NCBI RefSeq assembly: GCF_007290395.2
Contig: NZ_CP041656.2
Location: 6,448,001 to 6,512,000, forward strand
From: Bradyrhizobium cosmicum
GTDB taxonomy: Bacteria > Pseudomonadota > Alphaproteobacteria > Rhizobiales > Xanthobacteraceae
Length of the DNA stretch: 64,000 nt
Reading direction: 5' to 3'
Within the stretch, counting starts at the first letter, position 1. Each line of letters opens with the position of its first letter. Below are positions 9,136-18,078 of the stretch, one piece after another. The notes under the pieces are model-generated. The model did not search any database, was not told the origin of the DNA, and saw only the letters and a program-made list of their open reading frames with translations. The position numbers and the translations under genes were made by a program.

Positions 9136-10044
9136 TCACGCATACGGATTGATCAGCTTCTGCTGCTCGGCGCTGTGGTCCACGAGCATATCGATGAAGG
9201 TCCGCACCTTCGCAGACAGATGATGCTTGTGCGGGTAGACCGCGTTCATCGACATCTCGACCGGCCGGTATTCCGGCAAAAGGCGCACCAGCCGGCCGGC
9301 ATCGAGATCGTCGCCGACCAGGAAGCCGGCCGCCAGACTGACGCCTGCGCCCTGCAGCGCGGCCTCGCGCAGCGCCTCGCCGCTGTTGGTGATCAGATTG
9401 CCTGATACCCGCACCGAGGCCGGCGTGCCCTTGCGGTCGAAGAAGCGCCACTCGTCGAAGGGATAGTTGAGATGTCGCACGCAATTGTGCCCGGCGAGCT
9501 CTTCGAGCGTCTGCACGCGCCCATGCGCCTCCATATAGGCGTGCGAGCAGCACAGCACGTGCCGCCAGGTCGCAAGGCTGCGCACGATCAGGCTCGAATC
9601 CGGCGGTGCGGTCATGCGCAACGCAAGATCGAAGCCTTCTTCGATCAAATCGACATTAGCCTCGCCCATGCGCAGATCGACCTTCACCCCGGGATAGGTC
9701 GCGAGGAATTCCGCCATCACGGGCGCGACGAACGGCACCATGTGAGTGGCGGTGTGGATACGCAGCGTGCCGCGCGGTGTTGATTGCAGTGCGCCAGCGA
9801 TGTCGTCGGCCTGTTCGAGATCGGCAAGGATCTGGGTCGAGCGATCGTAATAGGCTTTGCCGATCTCGGTGAGGCTCACCTTTCGCGTGGTGCGGTTGAG
9901 CAGCCGCACGCCGAGCCGGTCTTCCAGCGCTTGGACGTGGTTGCTCACCATGGTCGTCGACATGTTCAGCCGGCGAGCGGCGGCGGAAAAGCCGCCGTTT
10001 TCGACCACCCGGACGAAGGCGGTGAGGCTGGTGAAGCGGTCCAT
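9136..10044 (-). CDS. LysR family transcriptional regulator
   Basis: The 302-residue protein has a standard N-terminal LysR winged helix (FVRVVENGGFSAAARRLN then a recognition helix, residues 9-45) and a substrate-binding effector domain (about 90-295). It is divergently transcribed from the EmrA-type membrane fusion protein at 10184, with 139 bases between the starts, so it is the probable regulator of that efflux operon. LysR proteins normally bind a T-N11-A site in such gaps. The inducer is unknown. Confidence 0.93.
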   Translation of the reverse strand: MDRFTSLTAFVRVVENGGFSAAARRLNMSTTMVSNHVQALEDRLGVRLLNRTTRKVSLTEIGKAYYDRSTQILADLEQADDIAGALQSTPRGTLRIHTATHMVPFVAPVMAEFLATYPGVKVDLRMGEANVDLIEEGFDLALRMTAPPDSSLIVRSLATWRHVLCCSHAYMEAHGRVQTLEELAGHNCVRHLNYPFDEWRFFDRKGTPASVRVSGNLITNSGEALREAALQGAGVSLAAGFLVGDDLDAGRLVRLLPEYRPVEMSMNAVYPHKHHLSAKVRTFIDMLVDHSAEQQKLINPYA

Positions 10045-10183
10045 GGGTCAAGCTCCGATTACCCGCCATGGCTGGATAATGCTTCCATTTATTCGAGGAT
10101 TATCACAAGCGGGGAGACAGCGCATCTTACCCTCACCAACAGCGCGCCGTGCCGATCGGGCGGTTGGGAACTCCGAGGACGCC

Positions 10184-11335
10184 ATGTCAAACGCTTCTTA
10201 TGTCACTGAAATAAATGAAAAAATCCGCCTTCGGCCGTCCCGTCAGGCGATCAAGCGCGCGGCCATCGGCCTTGCTCTGGCACTCGGCATCGCGGTGGCC
10301 AGCGACTACGGCTACGACTACCTCAGGCACGGACGCTACCTCGAATCCACCGACGACGCCTATGTGAAGGCCGATTCCACCATCGTCGCCCCAAAGGTCT
10401 CCGGCTACATCGCCAAGGTCCTAGTCGGCGACAACGAGAAAGTCAGAGCGGGCCAGGCGCTGGCGAAGATCGACGACCGCGACTTCAAGGCGGCGCTCGA
10501 CCAGGCTAGAGCCGACGTCGCCGCCGGCGAAGCCTCGGTGCGCAACATCGACGCCCAGCTCGAACTGCAGCAGCCGATCATCGCGCAGAGTACGGCCGAC
10601 GTCGCCGCAGCCGACGCCAATCTGAAATTCGCGCAGGAGGAGCGCGCCCGCTATGACGATCTCATGAAGTCGGGCTCGGGCACGATCCAGCGCGCGCAGC
10701 AGACCGACGCGGCGCTGCGCGCCAGCAACGCGCAATTGCAGCACGCAAAATCCGGCCTCGTGGCCGCCCAGCGCAAGGTCGACGTGCTCACCACCCAGCG
10801 CGCCCAGGCCACAGCCCAGCTCGACCACGCCCGCGCGGTCGCACAGCAGGCCGCGCTGAACCTGTCCTACACCGAGATCACCGCGCCGGTCGACGGCACG
10901 GTCGGCGCGCGCTCGTTGCGCGTCGGCCAGTATGTGCAGGCCGGCACGCAATTGATGGCGGTGGTACCGCTTGATGCGGTTTACGTCGTCGCGAACTTCA
11001 AGGAGACGCAGCTGACGCATGTACGTCCGGGCCAGCCGGTCGAGCTGCACGTCGACAGTTTTCGCAATCGCACGCTGCGCGGCCATGTCGATAGCCTCTC
11101 CCCGGCCAGCGGACTTGAGTTCGCACTGCTGCCGCCCGACAATGCCACAGGCAATTTCACCAAGATCGTGCAGCGCGTGCCGGTGAAGATCGTGCTCGAC
11201 GACCACAGTCTCACGGGTCTGCTGCGGCCCGGCATGTCTGCGGTCCCGACCATCGACACCAAGGCGACTGTGCTGGCCGAGCGCGAGACGGCCAAGCGCC
11301 TCGCCGACAACACGACGCGCCCGAACGGCGGCTGA
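10184..11335 (+). CDS. HlyD/EmrA-type membrane fusion protein of a multidrug efflux pump
   Basis: The 383-residue periplasmic adaptor has one N-terminal membrane helix (about residues 22-40), the biotinyl-lipoyl segment following DDAYVKADSTIVAPKVSGYI, a long coiled-coil hairpin (about 100-205) and a beta-barrel. The reading frame is open 327 bases further upstream, into the divergent LysR promoter, but the ATG at 10184 is preceded by GAGGACGCC and begins the recognisable protein, so I chose it. It pairs with the DHA2 exporter at 11451; together with an outer-membrane channel encoded elsewhere they would form an EmrAB-TolC-like pump. Confidence 0.92.
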   Translation: MSNASYVTEINEKIRLRPSRQAIKRAAIGLALALGIAVASDYGYDYLRHGRYLESTDDAYVKADSTIVAPKVSGYIAKVLVGDNEKVRAGQALAKIDDRDFKAALDQARADVAAGEASVRNIDAQLELQQPIIAQSTADVAAADANLKFAQEERARYDDLMKSGSGTIQRAQQTDAALRASNAQLQHAKSGLVAAQRKVDVLTTQRAQATAQLDHARAVAQQAALNLSYTEITAPVDGTVGARSLRVGQYVQAGTQLMAVVPLDAVYVVANFKETQLTHVRPGQPVELHVDSFRNRTLRGHVDSLSPASGLEFALLPPDNATGNFTKIVQRVPVKIVLDDHSLTGLLRPGMSAVPTIDTKATVLAERETAKRLADNTTRPNGG

Positions 11336-11340
11336 AGCCG

Positions 11341-11383
11341 GGAGGGCCGGCAGGATGATCGAGTCCTGCCGGATGATCCCTCC
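11341..11383 (+). other. intercistronic stem-loop between emrA-like and emrB-like genes
   Basis: GGAGGG-CCGGCAGGA (11341-11355) pairs with TCCTGCCGG (11364-11372) and CCCTCC (11378-11383) around an 8-base loop. The 9-bp inner stem is perfect. With no U tract it is unlikely to be a strong terminator; it may protect the upstream message or set the adaptor to exporter ratio. Confidence 0.4.
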
Positions 11384-11450
11384 TTCGCTTCTCCGATTTT
11401 GAAACCATCCGCCTGATGCATCCTGTCTCCATGCCCGAGACGAGGCTTCC

Positions 11451-13067
11451 ATGAGCACGCTTCAACCGACCGTCAACGCCGCTTCCGCCACCGACATCCC
11501 CGCCGCCGTCGCTCCCGCGGCGCCGGCGGTTTCAGCAAAAACGTGGATCGCGGTCATCGGCGCCACGCTCGGCGCCTTCATGGCGGTGCTGAACATCCAG
11601 ATCGTCAACGCCTCGCTCGCCGACATCCAGGGCGCGATCGGAGCCGGCATCGACGACGGCGGCTGGATCTCGACCTCCTATCTGATTGCCGAGATCGTGG
11701 TGATCCCGCTGTCCGGCTGGCTCGCACAGGTGTTCTCGATCCGGATCTATCTGCTCACCAATGCCGTCCTGTTCCTGGTTCTCTCCGCGGCCTGCGCGCT
11801 GGCGCAGGACCTGCCGCAGATGATCGTGCTGCGCGCCGTCCAGGGCTTCACCGGCGGCGTGCTGATCCCGATGGCCTTCACGCTGATCATCACGCTGCTG
11901 CCGCGTGCCAAGCAGCCGGTCGGCCTTGCCCTGTTCGCGCTGTCGGCGACGTTCGCGCCGGCGATCGGCCCGACCATCGGCGGCTATCTCACCGAGAATT
12001 TCGGCTGGCAGTACATCTTCTACGTCAATCTCGTGCCCGGCGCGATCATGGTCGGCATGCTCTGGTATGCGCTCGATGCCAAACCGATGAAGCTTGCGTT
12101 GCTCCGCGAGGGCGACTGGGTCGGCATCATCACCATGGCGATCGGCCTGTCGGCGCTCCAGACCGTGCTGGAGGAAGGCAACAAGGACGACTGGTTCGGC
12201 TCGCCCTTCATCGTCAAGCTGTCGGTGATCGCAACCTTGGCGCTGGCCGCCTTCCTGATCATCGAGCTCACCGTGAAGAAGCCGCTCCTGAACCTGCGCC
12301 TGCTCGTGCGCCGCAATTTCGGCTTCGGCATGCTCGCGAACTTCCTGCTTGGCGTCGCGCTCTACGGCTCGGTGTTCATCCTGCCGCAATATCTGTCACG
12401 CATCCAGGGCTACAACGCCGAGCAAATCGGCATGGTGCTGGCCTGGACCGGCTTGCCGCAACTCGTGCTGATCCCGCTCGTGCCGCGCCTGATGCAGCGG
12501 TTCGATGCGCGGATCATCATCGGCATCGGCTTCGCGCTGTTCGCGGCCTCCAATTTCATGAACATCTACATGACCAACGACTACGCAGCCGACCAGCTGC
12601 TGTGGCCGAATATCGTCCGTGCGATTGGACAAGCATTGGTGCTGGCGCCGCTGTTGGCGGTGGCGACAGCGGGCATCGAGCCTGAGAATGCCGGCTCCGC
12701 CTCCGGCCTTTTCAACATGATGCGCAATCTCGGCGGCGCTGTCGGCATCGCGCTGCTCCAGACCGTGCTGACCAAGCGCGAGCAATATCATTCCAACGTG
12801 CTGACGCAGTCGGTGTCGGTGTTCGAGCAAGCCACCCGCACGCGGCTGGAGCAGCTCACGCAATATTTCGTCAATCACGGCGTCCTCGACCGTGCGGATG
12901 CCGCGCATCGCGCCTACGTCGCGATCGGTCATATCGTGCAGAAGCAGGCCTACATCCTGGCCTTCAGCGACACCTTCTATCTGCTCGGCGTGGCCCTGAT
13001 CGTGGCGCTCGCCGCCGTCCTCTTCCTGAAGAAGCCCGGCCAGACCTCGGCCGGTGGAGCCCACTAA
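11451..13067 (+). CDS. DHA2 family MFS drug exporter (EmrB/QacA type)
   Basis: The 538-residue protein has the 14-helix plan of DHA2 major facilitator transporters, which export amphipathic drugs by proton antiport. Helix 1 (AVIGATLGAFMAVLNIQIVN) carries the conserved D/N-rich end, and motif C is visible as FAPAIGPTIGGYL. The N-terminus (residues 1-30) is a Pro/Ala-rich cytoplasmic tail. It lies downstream of the EmrA-type adaptor, and is followed 29 bases later by an AhpD-like gene. Regulation is probably by the divergent LysR. Confidence 0.93.
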   Translation: MSTLQPTVNAASATDIPAAVAPAAPAVSAKTWIAVIGATLGAFMAVLNIQIVNASLADIQGAIGAGIDDGGWISTSYLIAEIVVIPLSGWLAQVFSIRIYLLTNAVLFLVLSAACALAQDLPQMIVLRAVQGFTGGVLIPMAFTLIITLLPRAKQPVGLALFALSATFAPAIGPTIGGYLTENFGWQYIFYVNLVPGAIMVGMLWYALDAKPMKLALLREGDWVGIITMAIGLSALQTVLEEGNKDDWFGSPFIVKLSVIATLALAAFLIIELTVKKPLLNLRLLVRRNFGFGMLANFLLGVALYGSVFILPQYLSRIQGYNAEQIGMVLAWTGLPQLVLIPLVPRLMQRFDARIIIGIGFALFAASNFMNIYMTNDYAADQLLWPNIVRAIGQALVLAPLLAVATAGIEPENAGSASGLFNMMRNLGGAVGIALLQTVLTKREQYHSNVLTQSVSVFEQATRTRLEQLTQYFVNHGVLDRADAAHRAYVAIGHIVQKQAYILAFSDTFYLLGVALIVALAAVLFLKKPGQTSAGGAH

Positions 13068-13096
13068 CGTCAACCCAGCAAGCAAGGAGAACGACC

Positions 13097-13558
13097 ATGA
13101 AACCCCGCATGAACTTCTACCAGGCCGCCCCCGACACCATGAAAGCGCTGATGGCCCTGGAAGAGCAGATCCAGTCCACGGGGCTCGAGAAATCGCTGAT
13201 CGAGCTCGTCAAGATCCGCGCCTCGCAGATCAACGGCTGCGCCTTCTGCATCAACATGCACACCGAGGACGCCCGCAAGCGCGGCGAGACCGAGCAGCGC
13301 ATCTATCTCCTGAATGCCTGGCGCGAGTCACCGCTCTACACCGACCGTGAACGTGCCGCTTTGGCCTGGACCGAATCGGTGACGCTGATTGCCGAGACTC
13401 GCGCGCCCGACGACGTCTACGAGCAGGTCCGCGCGCAGTTTTCGGATGCGGAGACGGTGAACCTGACCATGCTGATCGGGGCCATCAACGCCTGGAACAG
13501 GCTGGCGATCGCGTTCCGTGCGGTTCATCCGGTGAAGGTGAAGGCGTCGGTGGCGTGA
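13097..13558 (+). CDS. carboxymuconolactone decarboxylase / AhpD-like protein
   Basis: The 153-residue protein has the AhpD-fold core with the redox motif CAFCINMH (Cys53-x2-Cys56 and a His four residues on), typical of alkylhydroperoxidase-like CMD family members. It begins MKPRMNFYQAAPDTMKAL, typical of the short soluble subgroup often encoded beside efflux or stress genes. The ATG follows AAGGAGAACGACC, a strong ribosome site. It is last in the EmrAB-like operon, suggesting a role in oxidative or xenobiotic stress; enzymatic activity is inferred only from the motif. Confidence 0.9.
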   Translation: MKPRMNFYQAAPDTMKALMALEEQIQSTGLEKSLIELVKIRASQINGCAFCINMHTEDARKRGETEQRIYLLNAWRESPLYTDRERAALAWTESVTLIAETRAPDDVYEQVRAQFSDAETVNLTMLIGAINAWNRLAIAFRAVHPVKVKASVA

Positions 13559-13601
13559 GACACTGACACATGGAGGCCAAGCTGCCTCTACACATTCAAC
13601 T

Positions 13602-13703
13602 GTCATGCCCCGGCTTGACCGGGGCATCCAGTACGTTGCGGCTTCTCGATTCAAGTACTCCTGTCACGGAGTACTGGATCGCCCGGTCAAGCCGGGCGAT
13701 GAG
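13602..13703. repeat. 102-bp palindromic intergenic element (two-hairpin type)
   Basis: Two 33-base arms (13602-13634 and 13671-13703) are inverted copies, 28 of 33 matching. Each arm is itself a hairpin with a perfect 9-bp stem around CTTGA: ATGCCCCGG in one arm, ATCGCCCGG in the other. The differences are compensatory swaps on both sides of each stem. The element fills the gap between two convergent genes and resembles dispersed Rhizobiales palindromic repeats. Confidence 0.7.
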
Positions 13704-13716
13704 CGGTGGGTGTCGC

Positions 13717-14577
13717 TCACACCGCCGTCGCCTTGGCGAACTCCACATAGATCTCGCGGAGGCGCGTCGCCACCGGGCCGGGCTTGCCGTCGCCGATCGT
13801 CTTGCCGTCGAGTGCAATCACCGGCTGCACGAAGGAAGAGGCAGAAGTGATGAAGGCTTCCTTGGCGGCGAGCGCCTCGGCGACCGTGAAGGAACGCTCC
13901 TCGACGCGGAGCTGGCGCTCTTCGGCAAGCGCGATCACGGCTTTGCGGGTGCAGCCCGGCAGGATCGCGTTGGAGTTCTGGCGGGTGACGATGACGTCGT
14001 CCTTGGTGAGGATGAATGCGGTGGACGAGCCGCCTTCGGTCACATAGCCATCCTGCAGCATCCAGGCTTCGCCGGCACCGGCTTCGGCCGCCGCCTGCTT
14101 CGCCAGCACCTGCGCCAGCAACGCCACGCTCTTGATGTCGCGGCGCTCCCAGCGGATGTCGGGGACGGTGATCACGTTGATGCCGGTCTTTGCCGAAGCC
14201 GCGTTGATGATGTCCTTCTCGGAGGTGAACATCACGAGGCTCGACTTGACGTCGGCCTTGGGGAACGGGAAGTCGCGCCCCTTGTCGGCGCCGCGTGTCA
14301 CCTGGAGATAGACGAGGCCGCTTGTCACCTTGTTGCGGGCGATCAGCTCTTTCTGGATCTCGGTGATGCGCTCGACCGTCTCCGGGAGCTTCAGCTTGAT
14401 CTCGCCGACCGAACGCTCCAGCCGGGCCAGATGTGAGGAATTGTCGACCAGCTTGCCGTCGAGCACGGCCGAGACCTCGTAGATGCCGTCAGCGAACAGG
14501 AAGCCGCGATCGAGGACCGAGATTTTGGCTTCAGAGAGCGGGACGAATGAGCCGTTGACGTAAGCGATCGGGTCCAA
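13717..14577 (-). CDS. D-amino acid aminotransferase-like PLP enzyme (class IV)
   Basis: The 286-residue protein matches class IV aminotransferases of the D-alanine transaminase group. Visible marks are YVNGSFVPLSEAKISVLDRG and FADGIYEV at the N-terminus, a Lys-containing VYLQVTRGADKGRDF region, and the EGGSSTAFI and LPGCTRKAVI cofactor-binding segments. The open frame extends upstream to an ATG at 14658, but that ATG lies inside a dispersed palindrome. A TTG at 14577, eight bases after AGGAG, starts LDPIAYVNG and fits the family start, so I prefer it. It is followed by no gene on its strand and lies just downstream of the glt transporter operon. Confidence 0.87.
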   Translation of the reverse strand: MDPIAYVNGSFVPLSEAKISVLDRGFLFADGIYEVSAVLDGKLVDNSSHLARLERSVGEIKLKLPETVERITEIQKELIARNKVTSGLVYLQVTRGADKGRDFPFPKADVKSSLVMFTSEKDIINAASAKTGINVITVPDIRWERRDIKSVALLAQVLAKQAAAEAGAGEAWMLQDGYVTEGGSSTAFILTKDDVIVTRQNSNAILPGCTRKAVIALAEERQLRVEERSFTVAEALAAKEAFITSASSFVQPVIALDGKTIGDGKPGPVATRLREIYVEFAKATAV

Positions 14578-14651
14578 GGCAGGGTCTCCTGGGGAGGAAG
14601 GGGGGGTTGGCGGGCTTATACGCCAATTGGGGACCACGATCACCCCTCGAT

Positions 14652-14753
14652 TCGTCATTCGGGGGCGGCGCGAAGCGACGAGCCCGGATCCATAACCACC
14701 ATCGGGAGTATGGATCCCGGGCCCTCGCCAAGAGGCGCGTCCCTGAATGACGA
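14652..14753. repeat. about 102-bp dispersed palindromic element
   Basis: TCGTCATTC (14652-14660) is inverted as GAATGACGA (14745-14753), with internal halves GCCCGGATCCAT and ATGGATCCCGGGC. The same family recurs at 23627-23729. It lies between the aminotransferase and the gltL-like gene and supplies the misleading ATG at 14658. Confidence 0.65.
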
Positions 14754-14762
14754 CGGCGGAGA

Positions 14763-15503
14763 TTAGTGCGACAGAATCTTCGACAAGAACTTCTGCGCGC
14801 GGTCGCTGCGCGGCTTGCCGAAGAAATCCTCTTTCGCCGCGTCCTCCACGATCTCACCGCGGTCCATAAAGATGACGCGGTTGGCGACCTTGCGGGCGAA
14901 GCCCATCTCGTGGGTGACGACCATCATGGTCATACCTTCACGGGCGAGGTCGACCATGACGTCGAGAACTTCGCTCACCATTTCAGGATCGAGCGCCGAG
15001 GTCGGCTCGTCGAACAGCATCACGATCGGATCCATCGCCAGCGCACGCGCGATCGCGACGCGCTGCTGCTGGCCGCCGGAGAGCTGCGCCGGAAACTTGT
15101 CCGCCTGCTCCTTCAGGCCGACGCGCTCCAGCAGCTGCATGCCCTTGGTGACCGATTTGTCGTGCGGTCGGCCCAGGACCTTCTCCTGCGCGAGGCAGAG
15201 ATTGTCGATGATCTTGAGGTGGGGGAACAGCTCGAAGTGCTGAAACACCATGCCGACGCGCGAGCGCAGCTTCGGCAGATTGGTCCTGGGATCGTTGACC
15301 TTGGTGCCGTCTACACTGATGTCGCCTTCCTGGAACGGCTCCAGCGCATTGACGCATTTGATCAGCGTCGACTTGCCCGAGCCCGACGGGCCGCAGACCA
15401 CGACGACCTCGCCCTTGGTGACGCTGGTGGTACAGTCGGTCAGCACCTGGAAGGTCGGGCTATACCATTTGTTGACGTGGCTGATTTCGATCATGACCGA
15501 CAC
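14763..15503 (-). CDS. gltL: glutamate/aspartate ABC transporter ATP-binding protein
   Basis: The 246-residue ATPase has Walker [10 protein letters not shown], signature [15 protein letters not shown], Walker [13 protein letters not shown] and the H-loop TH in VVTHEMG, and matches polar amino acid importers. It energises the GltJ/GltK permeases encoded immediately upstream. The GTG at 15503 begins three bases after the gltK stop; an ATG three codons further (15494) is an equally possible start. Last gene of the gltIJKL operon; the naming rests mainly on the GltI-like binding protein. Confidence 0.9.
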   Translation of the reverse strand: MSVMIEISHVNKWYSPTFQVLTDCTTSVTKGEVVVVCGPSGSGKSTLIKCVNALEPFQEGDISVDGTKVNDPRTNLPKLRSRVGMVFQHFELFPHLKIIDNLCLAQEKVLGRPHDKSVTKGMQLLERVGLKEQADKFPAQLSGGQQQRVAIARALAMDPIVMLFDEPTSALDPEMVSEVLDVMVDLAREGMTMMVVTHEMGFARKVANRVIFMDRGEIVEDAAKEDFFGKPRSDRAQKFLSKILSH

Positions 15504-15506
15504 GCT

Positions 15507-16199
15507 CTATCGAATGATGGCGATGCGCGCCTGGAGGCGACGCACGCCAAAGGACGCAACACAGGAAATGGTGAAATAGACGACGGCGGCGAACAGATAC
15601 ATCTCGACCAGACGGCCGTCGCGCTGCGCGACCTTGCTCGCCGCGCCCAGGAAGTCCGGAATCGAGAGCACGTAGACCAGGGAGGTGTCCTGGAACAGCA
15701 CGATCGTCTGCGTCAGCAGCACCGGCAGCATGTTGCGGAACGCCTGCGGCAGCACGACGTAGCGCATGGTCTGGGCGTAGGTCAGGCCGAGCGCGTTCGC
15801 GGCGGCGGGCTGGCCGCGCGAGATCGACTGGATGCCGGCGCGCATGATCTCGGAGAAGTACGCCGCCTCGAACAGGATGAAGGTGATGAGCGAGGAGGCG
15901 AACGCGCCGACGCTGATCGGGCGCGACGCGCCGGTCACCCACTGCCCGATATAGGGCACCAGGAAGTAGAACCAGAAGATGACCAGCACCAGCGGCAGCG
16001 AGCGCATGAAGTCGACGTAGACGCCCGCGATGCGGCCGAGGACCTTGTAGCCGGACAGTCGCATCAGCGCGATCGCCGTGCCGAAGATCAGGCCGCCGAG
16101 GCCCGCGAGCGCCGTCAGGGTCACGGTGAACGTCATGCCCTCGTAGAACAGATAGGGCAGCGCGCGGCGGATGACGTCGAAATCGAGATTGCTGAACAT
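15507..16199 (-). CDS. gltK: glutamate/aspartate ABC transporter permease GltK
   Basis: The 230-residue inner-membrane protein is a HisM-type amino acid permease with about five helices and the EAA coupling loop at GQPAAANALGLTYAQTMRYV (about residues 128-147). Upstream of it is the second permease with a four-base gap, and downstream the ATPase begins three bases after the stop, so the three are translationally close. It forms a heterodimer with GltJ. Confidence 0.9.
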   Translation of the reverse strand: MFSNLDFDVIRRALPYLFYEGMTFTVTLTALAGLGGLIFGTAIALMRLSGYKVLGRIAGVYVDFMRSLPLVLVIFWFYFLVPYIGQWVTGASRPISVGAFASSLITFILFEAAYFSEIMRAGIQSISRGQPAAANALGLTYAQTMRYVVLPQAFRNMLPVLLTQTIVLFQDTSLVYVLSIPDFLGAASKVAQRDGRLVEMYLFAAVVYFTISCVASFGVRRLQARIAIIR

Positions 16200-16203
16200 G
16201 GCG

Positions 16204-16935
16204 CTATTTCCCCGTGATGTAGCCGGGGATCGCGACGTAGCGCTCGAGGAAGCGCATCGCGGTCACCACAACAGCGTTGACGAGGAGATAGAGCACGGTG
16301 GCGGCGGTGAAGGCCTCGAACACCTGGAACGAGAACTCCTGCATCGAGCGCGCCTGTCCAGTCAGCTCGAGCAGGCCGATGGTGATGGCGACTGCCGTGT
16401 TCTTGATGGTGTTGAGGAACTCGGAAGTCAGCGGCGGCAGAATGATGCGGAACGCCATCGGCAGCAGAACGTAGCGATAGCCTTGTATCGTCGTCAGTCC
16501 GAGTGCGGTTGCCGCCATCTTCTGCCCGCGCGGCAGCGAACCGATGCCGGCCTGCAATTGCACGGCGACGCGCGCCGACATGAAGAAGCCGATGCCGATC
16601 GCGGCGGTCCAGAACGGTGCGTCCGGCAGTTGCTTCAGCCAGGTGCCGGCTGATTTCGGCAGCAATTCCGGCAGCACGAAGAACCACAGGAACAGCTGCA
16701 CCAGCAGCGGCATGTTGCGGAAGAACTCGACCCAGCAGAAGCCGAACCAGTTGGCGCCCCTGGACGGCAGCGTGCGCATGACGCCGACCAGCGAGCCGAA
16801 GATCAGCGCAATGATCCAGGCGAGCACCGCCGTCTTCAGGGTCAGCACCAGTCCCGACAACAGCATGTCGAGATAGGTGCCGGTCCCCATCGGGTTCGGC
16901 TCGAAGAAAATTCCCCAGTTCCAGTGGTAGTTCAC
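16204..16935 (-). CDS. gltJ: glutamate/aspartate ABC transporter permease GltJ
   Basis: The 243-residue permease has the same fold as GltK, with the EAA loop at RGQKMAATALGLTTIQGYRY. It starts NYHWNWGIFFEP, a usual GltJ beginning. I chose the GTG at 16935, just after a GGGGGACAC ribosome-like site; a TTG eight codons upstream (16959) is also open. It follows gltI after a 131-base gap that carries two stem-loops, so the permease genes are probably expressed below the binding protein. Confidence 0.88.
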   Translation of the reverse strand: MNYHWNWGIFFEPNPMGTGTYLDMLLSGLVLTLKTAVLAWIIALIFGSLVGVMRTLPSRGANWFGFCWVEFFRNMPLLVQLFLWFFVLPELLPKSAGTWLKQLPDAPFWTAAIGIGFFMSARVAVQLQAGIGSLPRGQKMAATALGLTTIQGYRYVLLPMAFRIILPPLTSEFLNTIKNTAVAITIGLLELTGQARSMQEFSFQVFEAFTAATVLYLLVNAVVVTAMRFLERYVAIPGYITGK

Positions 16936-17000
16936 GTGTCCCCCGCGCGAACGCGCCAATCATAGGTGGCCTCGAAAGAGGTCCTGGGCGCCTATGCAAA

Positions 17001-17058
17001 TGTCCGGCCACTCTGGTGTCAAGAGTGGCCGGACACGATCTCGATCTCCGGGATCGAG
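17001..17058 (-). other. two stem-loops between gltI and gltJ (processing/attenuation site)
   Basis: On the minus strand, after the gltI stop, come a 7-bp hairpin (CTCGATC 17040-17046 with GATCGAG 17052-17058) and a perfect 13-bp hairpin (TGTCCGGCCACTC 17001-17013 with GAGTGGCCGGACA 17023-17035, 9-base loop). No T tract follows. Such intercistronic hairpins commonly protect the abundant binding-protein message from 3' decay while the operon continues. Confidence 0.6.
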
Positions 17059-17066
17059 GGTCTATC

Positions 17067-17978
17067 TTACTTGTAGTCGTCCGGGTTCGGCGAATCCGTG
17101 GGCTTTGCGAACTCGTTCTTCAGCTCGGCCGAGATCGGGCTGTTGAGGTTGAGGCCCTTCGGCGGGATCTTCTGGGTGAACCACTTGTCGTAGATCTTCT
17201 GGCCCTCGCCCGAGGTGTAGAGCGCAGCAGTCGCGGCATCGACCACTTTCTTGAACGGCGCGTCGTCCTTGCGCAGCATGATGCCGTAGGGCTCGGGCTT
17301 TGAGAACGCGTCCTTGGAGATGACGTAGTCGTCCGGCGACTTCGAGCCGGCCACGAGGCTCGCGAGCAGGATGTCGTCCATCACGAAGGCGACCGCGCGA
17401 TCGGTCTCGACCATCAGGAAGGACTCAGCGTGATCCTTGGCCGGGATGATGTTGGCGCCGAGCTTTTTCTCGACGTTGGCCTCGGTGAGCTGCTTGATGT
17501 TGGTGGTGCCGGCGGTGGAAACCACCGTCTTGCCCTTGAGGTCGTCGATCGACTTGAGGCCGCTCGACTTCTTGAAGACGTAGCGGCTGGCGGTCAGGAA
17601 GTGGGTATTGGTGAAGGCGACCTGCTTCTGGCGCTCGACGTTGTTGGTGGTCGAGCCGCATTCGAGGTCGATGGTGCCGTTGGCCATCAGCGGAATACGG
17701 GTCGCCGAGGTCACGGGGTTGAGCTTGACCTCGAGCTTGTCGAGCTTGAGCTCCTTCTTCACGGCGTCGACGATCTTGTAGCAGATGTCCATCGCAAACC
17801 CGATGGGCTTCTGGTTGTCGTCGAGATAGGAGAACGGGATCGAGGAGTCGCGGAAGCCCAGCGTGATGGCGCCGGTGTCCTTGATGTTCTTCAGCGTACC
17901 GGTCAGCTCCTGCGCTCCGGCCTGGCTGACGGCGAAGGTCGCGGCGAGCGCGAGGCCGATGCTACGGAAATGTTTCAC
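17067..17978 (-). CDS. gltI: glutamate/aspartate ABC transporter periplasmic binding protein
   Basis: The 303-residue protein has a cleavable signal peptide (MKHFRSIGLALAATFAVSQ, cleavage near AGA-QE) and the family 3 solute-binding fold. The block ECGSTTNNVERQKQ is almost the same as in the E. coli GltI protein, as are PFSYLDD, AKDH and MLRKDD, so glutamate/aspartate specificity is likely. It heads the gltIJKL operon and length (303) matches GltI (302). The upstream leader has an inverted repeat, CGGCCCG/CGGGCCG at 18005-18033. Confidence 0.93.
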   Translation of the reverse strand: MKHFRSIGLALAATFAVSQAGAQELTGTLKNIKDTGAITLGFRDSSIPFSYLDDNQKPIGFAMDICYKIVDAVKKELKLDKLEVKLNPVTSATRIPLMANGTIDLECGSTTNNVERQKQVAFTNTHFLTASRYVFKKSSGLKSIDDLKGKTVVSTAGTTNIKQLTEANVEKKLGANIIPAKDHAESFLMVETDRAVAFVMDDILLASLVAGSKSPDDYVISKDAFSKPEPYGIMLRKDDAPFKKVVDAATAALYTSGEGQKIYDKWFTQKIPPKGLNLNSPISAELKNEFAKPTDSPNPDDYK

Positions 17979-18004
17979 TTTTTTGGTCCCCTTTCAGGAT
18001 GATG

Positions 18005-18033
18005 CGGCCCGGATGCAAGCACAGATCGGGCCG
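18005..18033 (-). promoter_or_regulatory. inverted repeat in the gltI leader
   Basis: CGGCCCG (18005-18011) and CGGGCCG (18027-18033) form a perfect 7-bp stem with a 15-base loop about 27 bases upstream of the gltI ATG. It could be an operator or a 5'-leader hairpin; nothing further distinguishes these. Confidence 0.3.
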
Positions 18034-18078
18034 GATTAGAATGTGACTTTTGGCTGGGTCACGGTTCAGGTCAGTGGC

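Noticed and set aside
9857..10183. Longer N-terminal extension of the EmrA-type adaptor
   Set aside because: It runs through the divergent LysR start region, is Ser/Arg-rich and the family N-terminus begins at the ATG 10184 with its own ribosome site.
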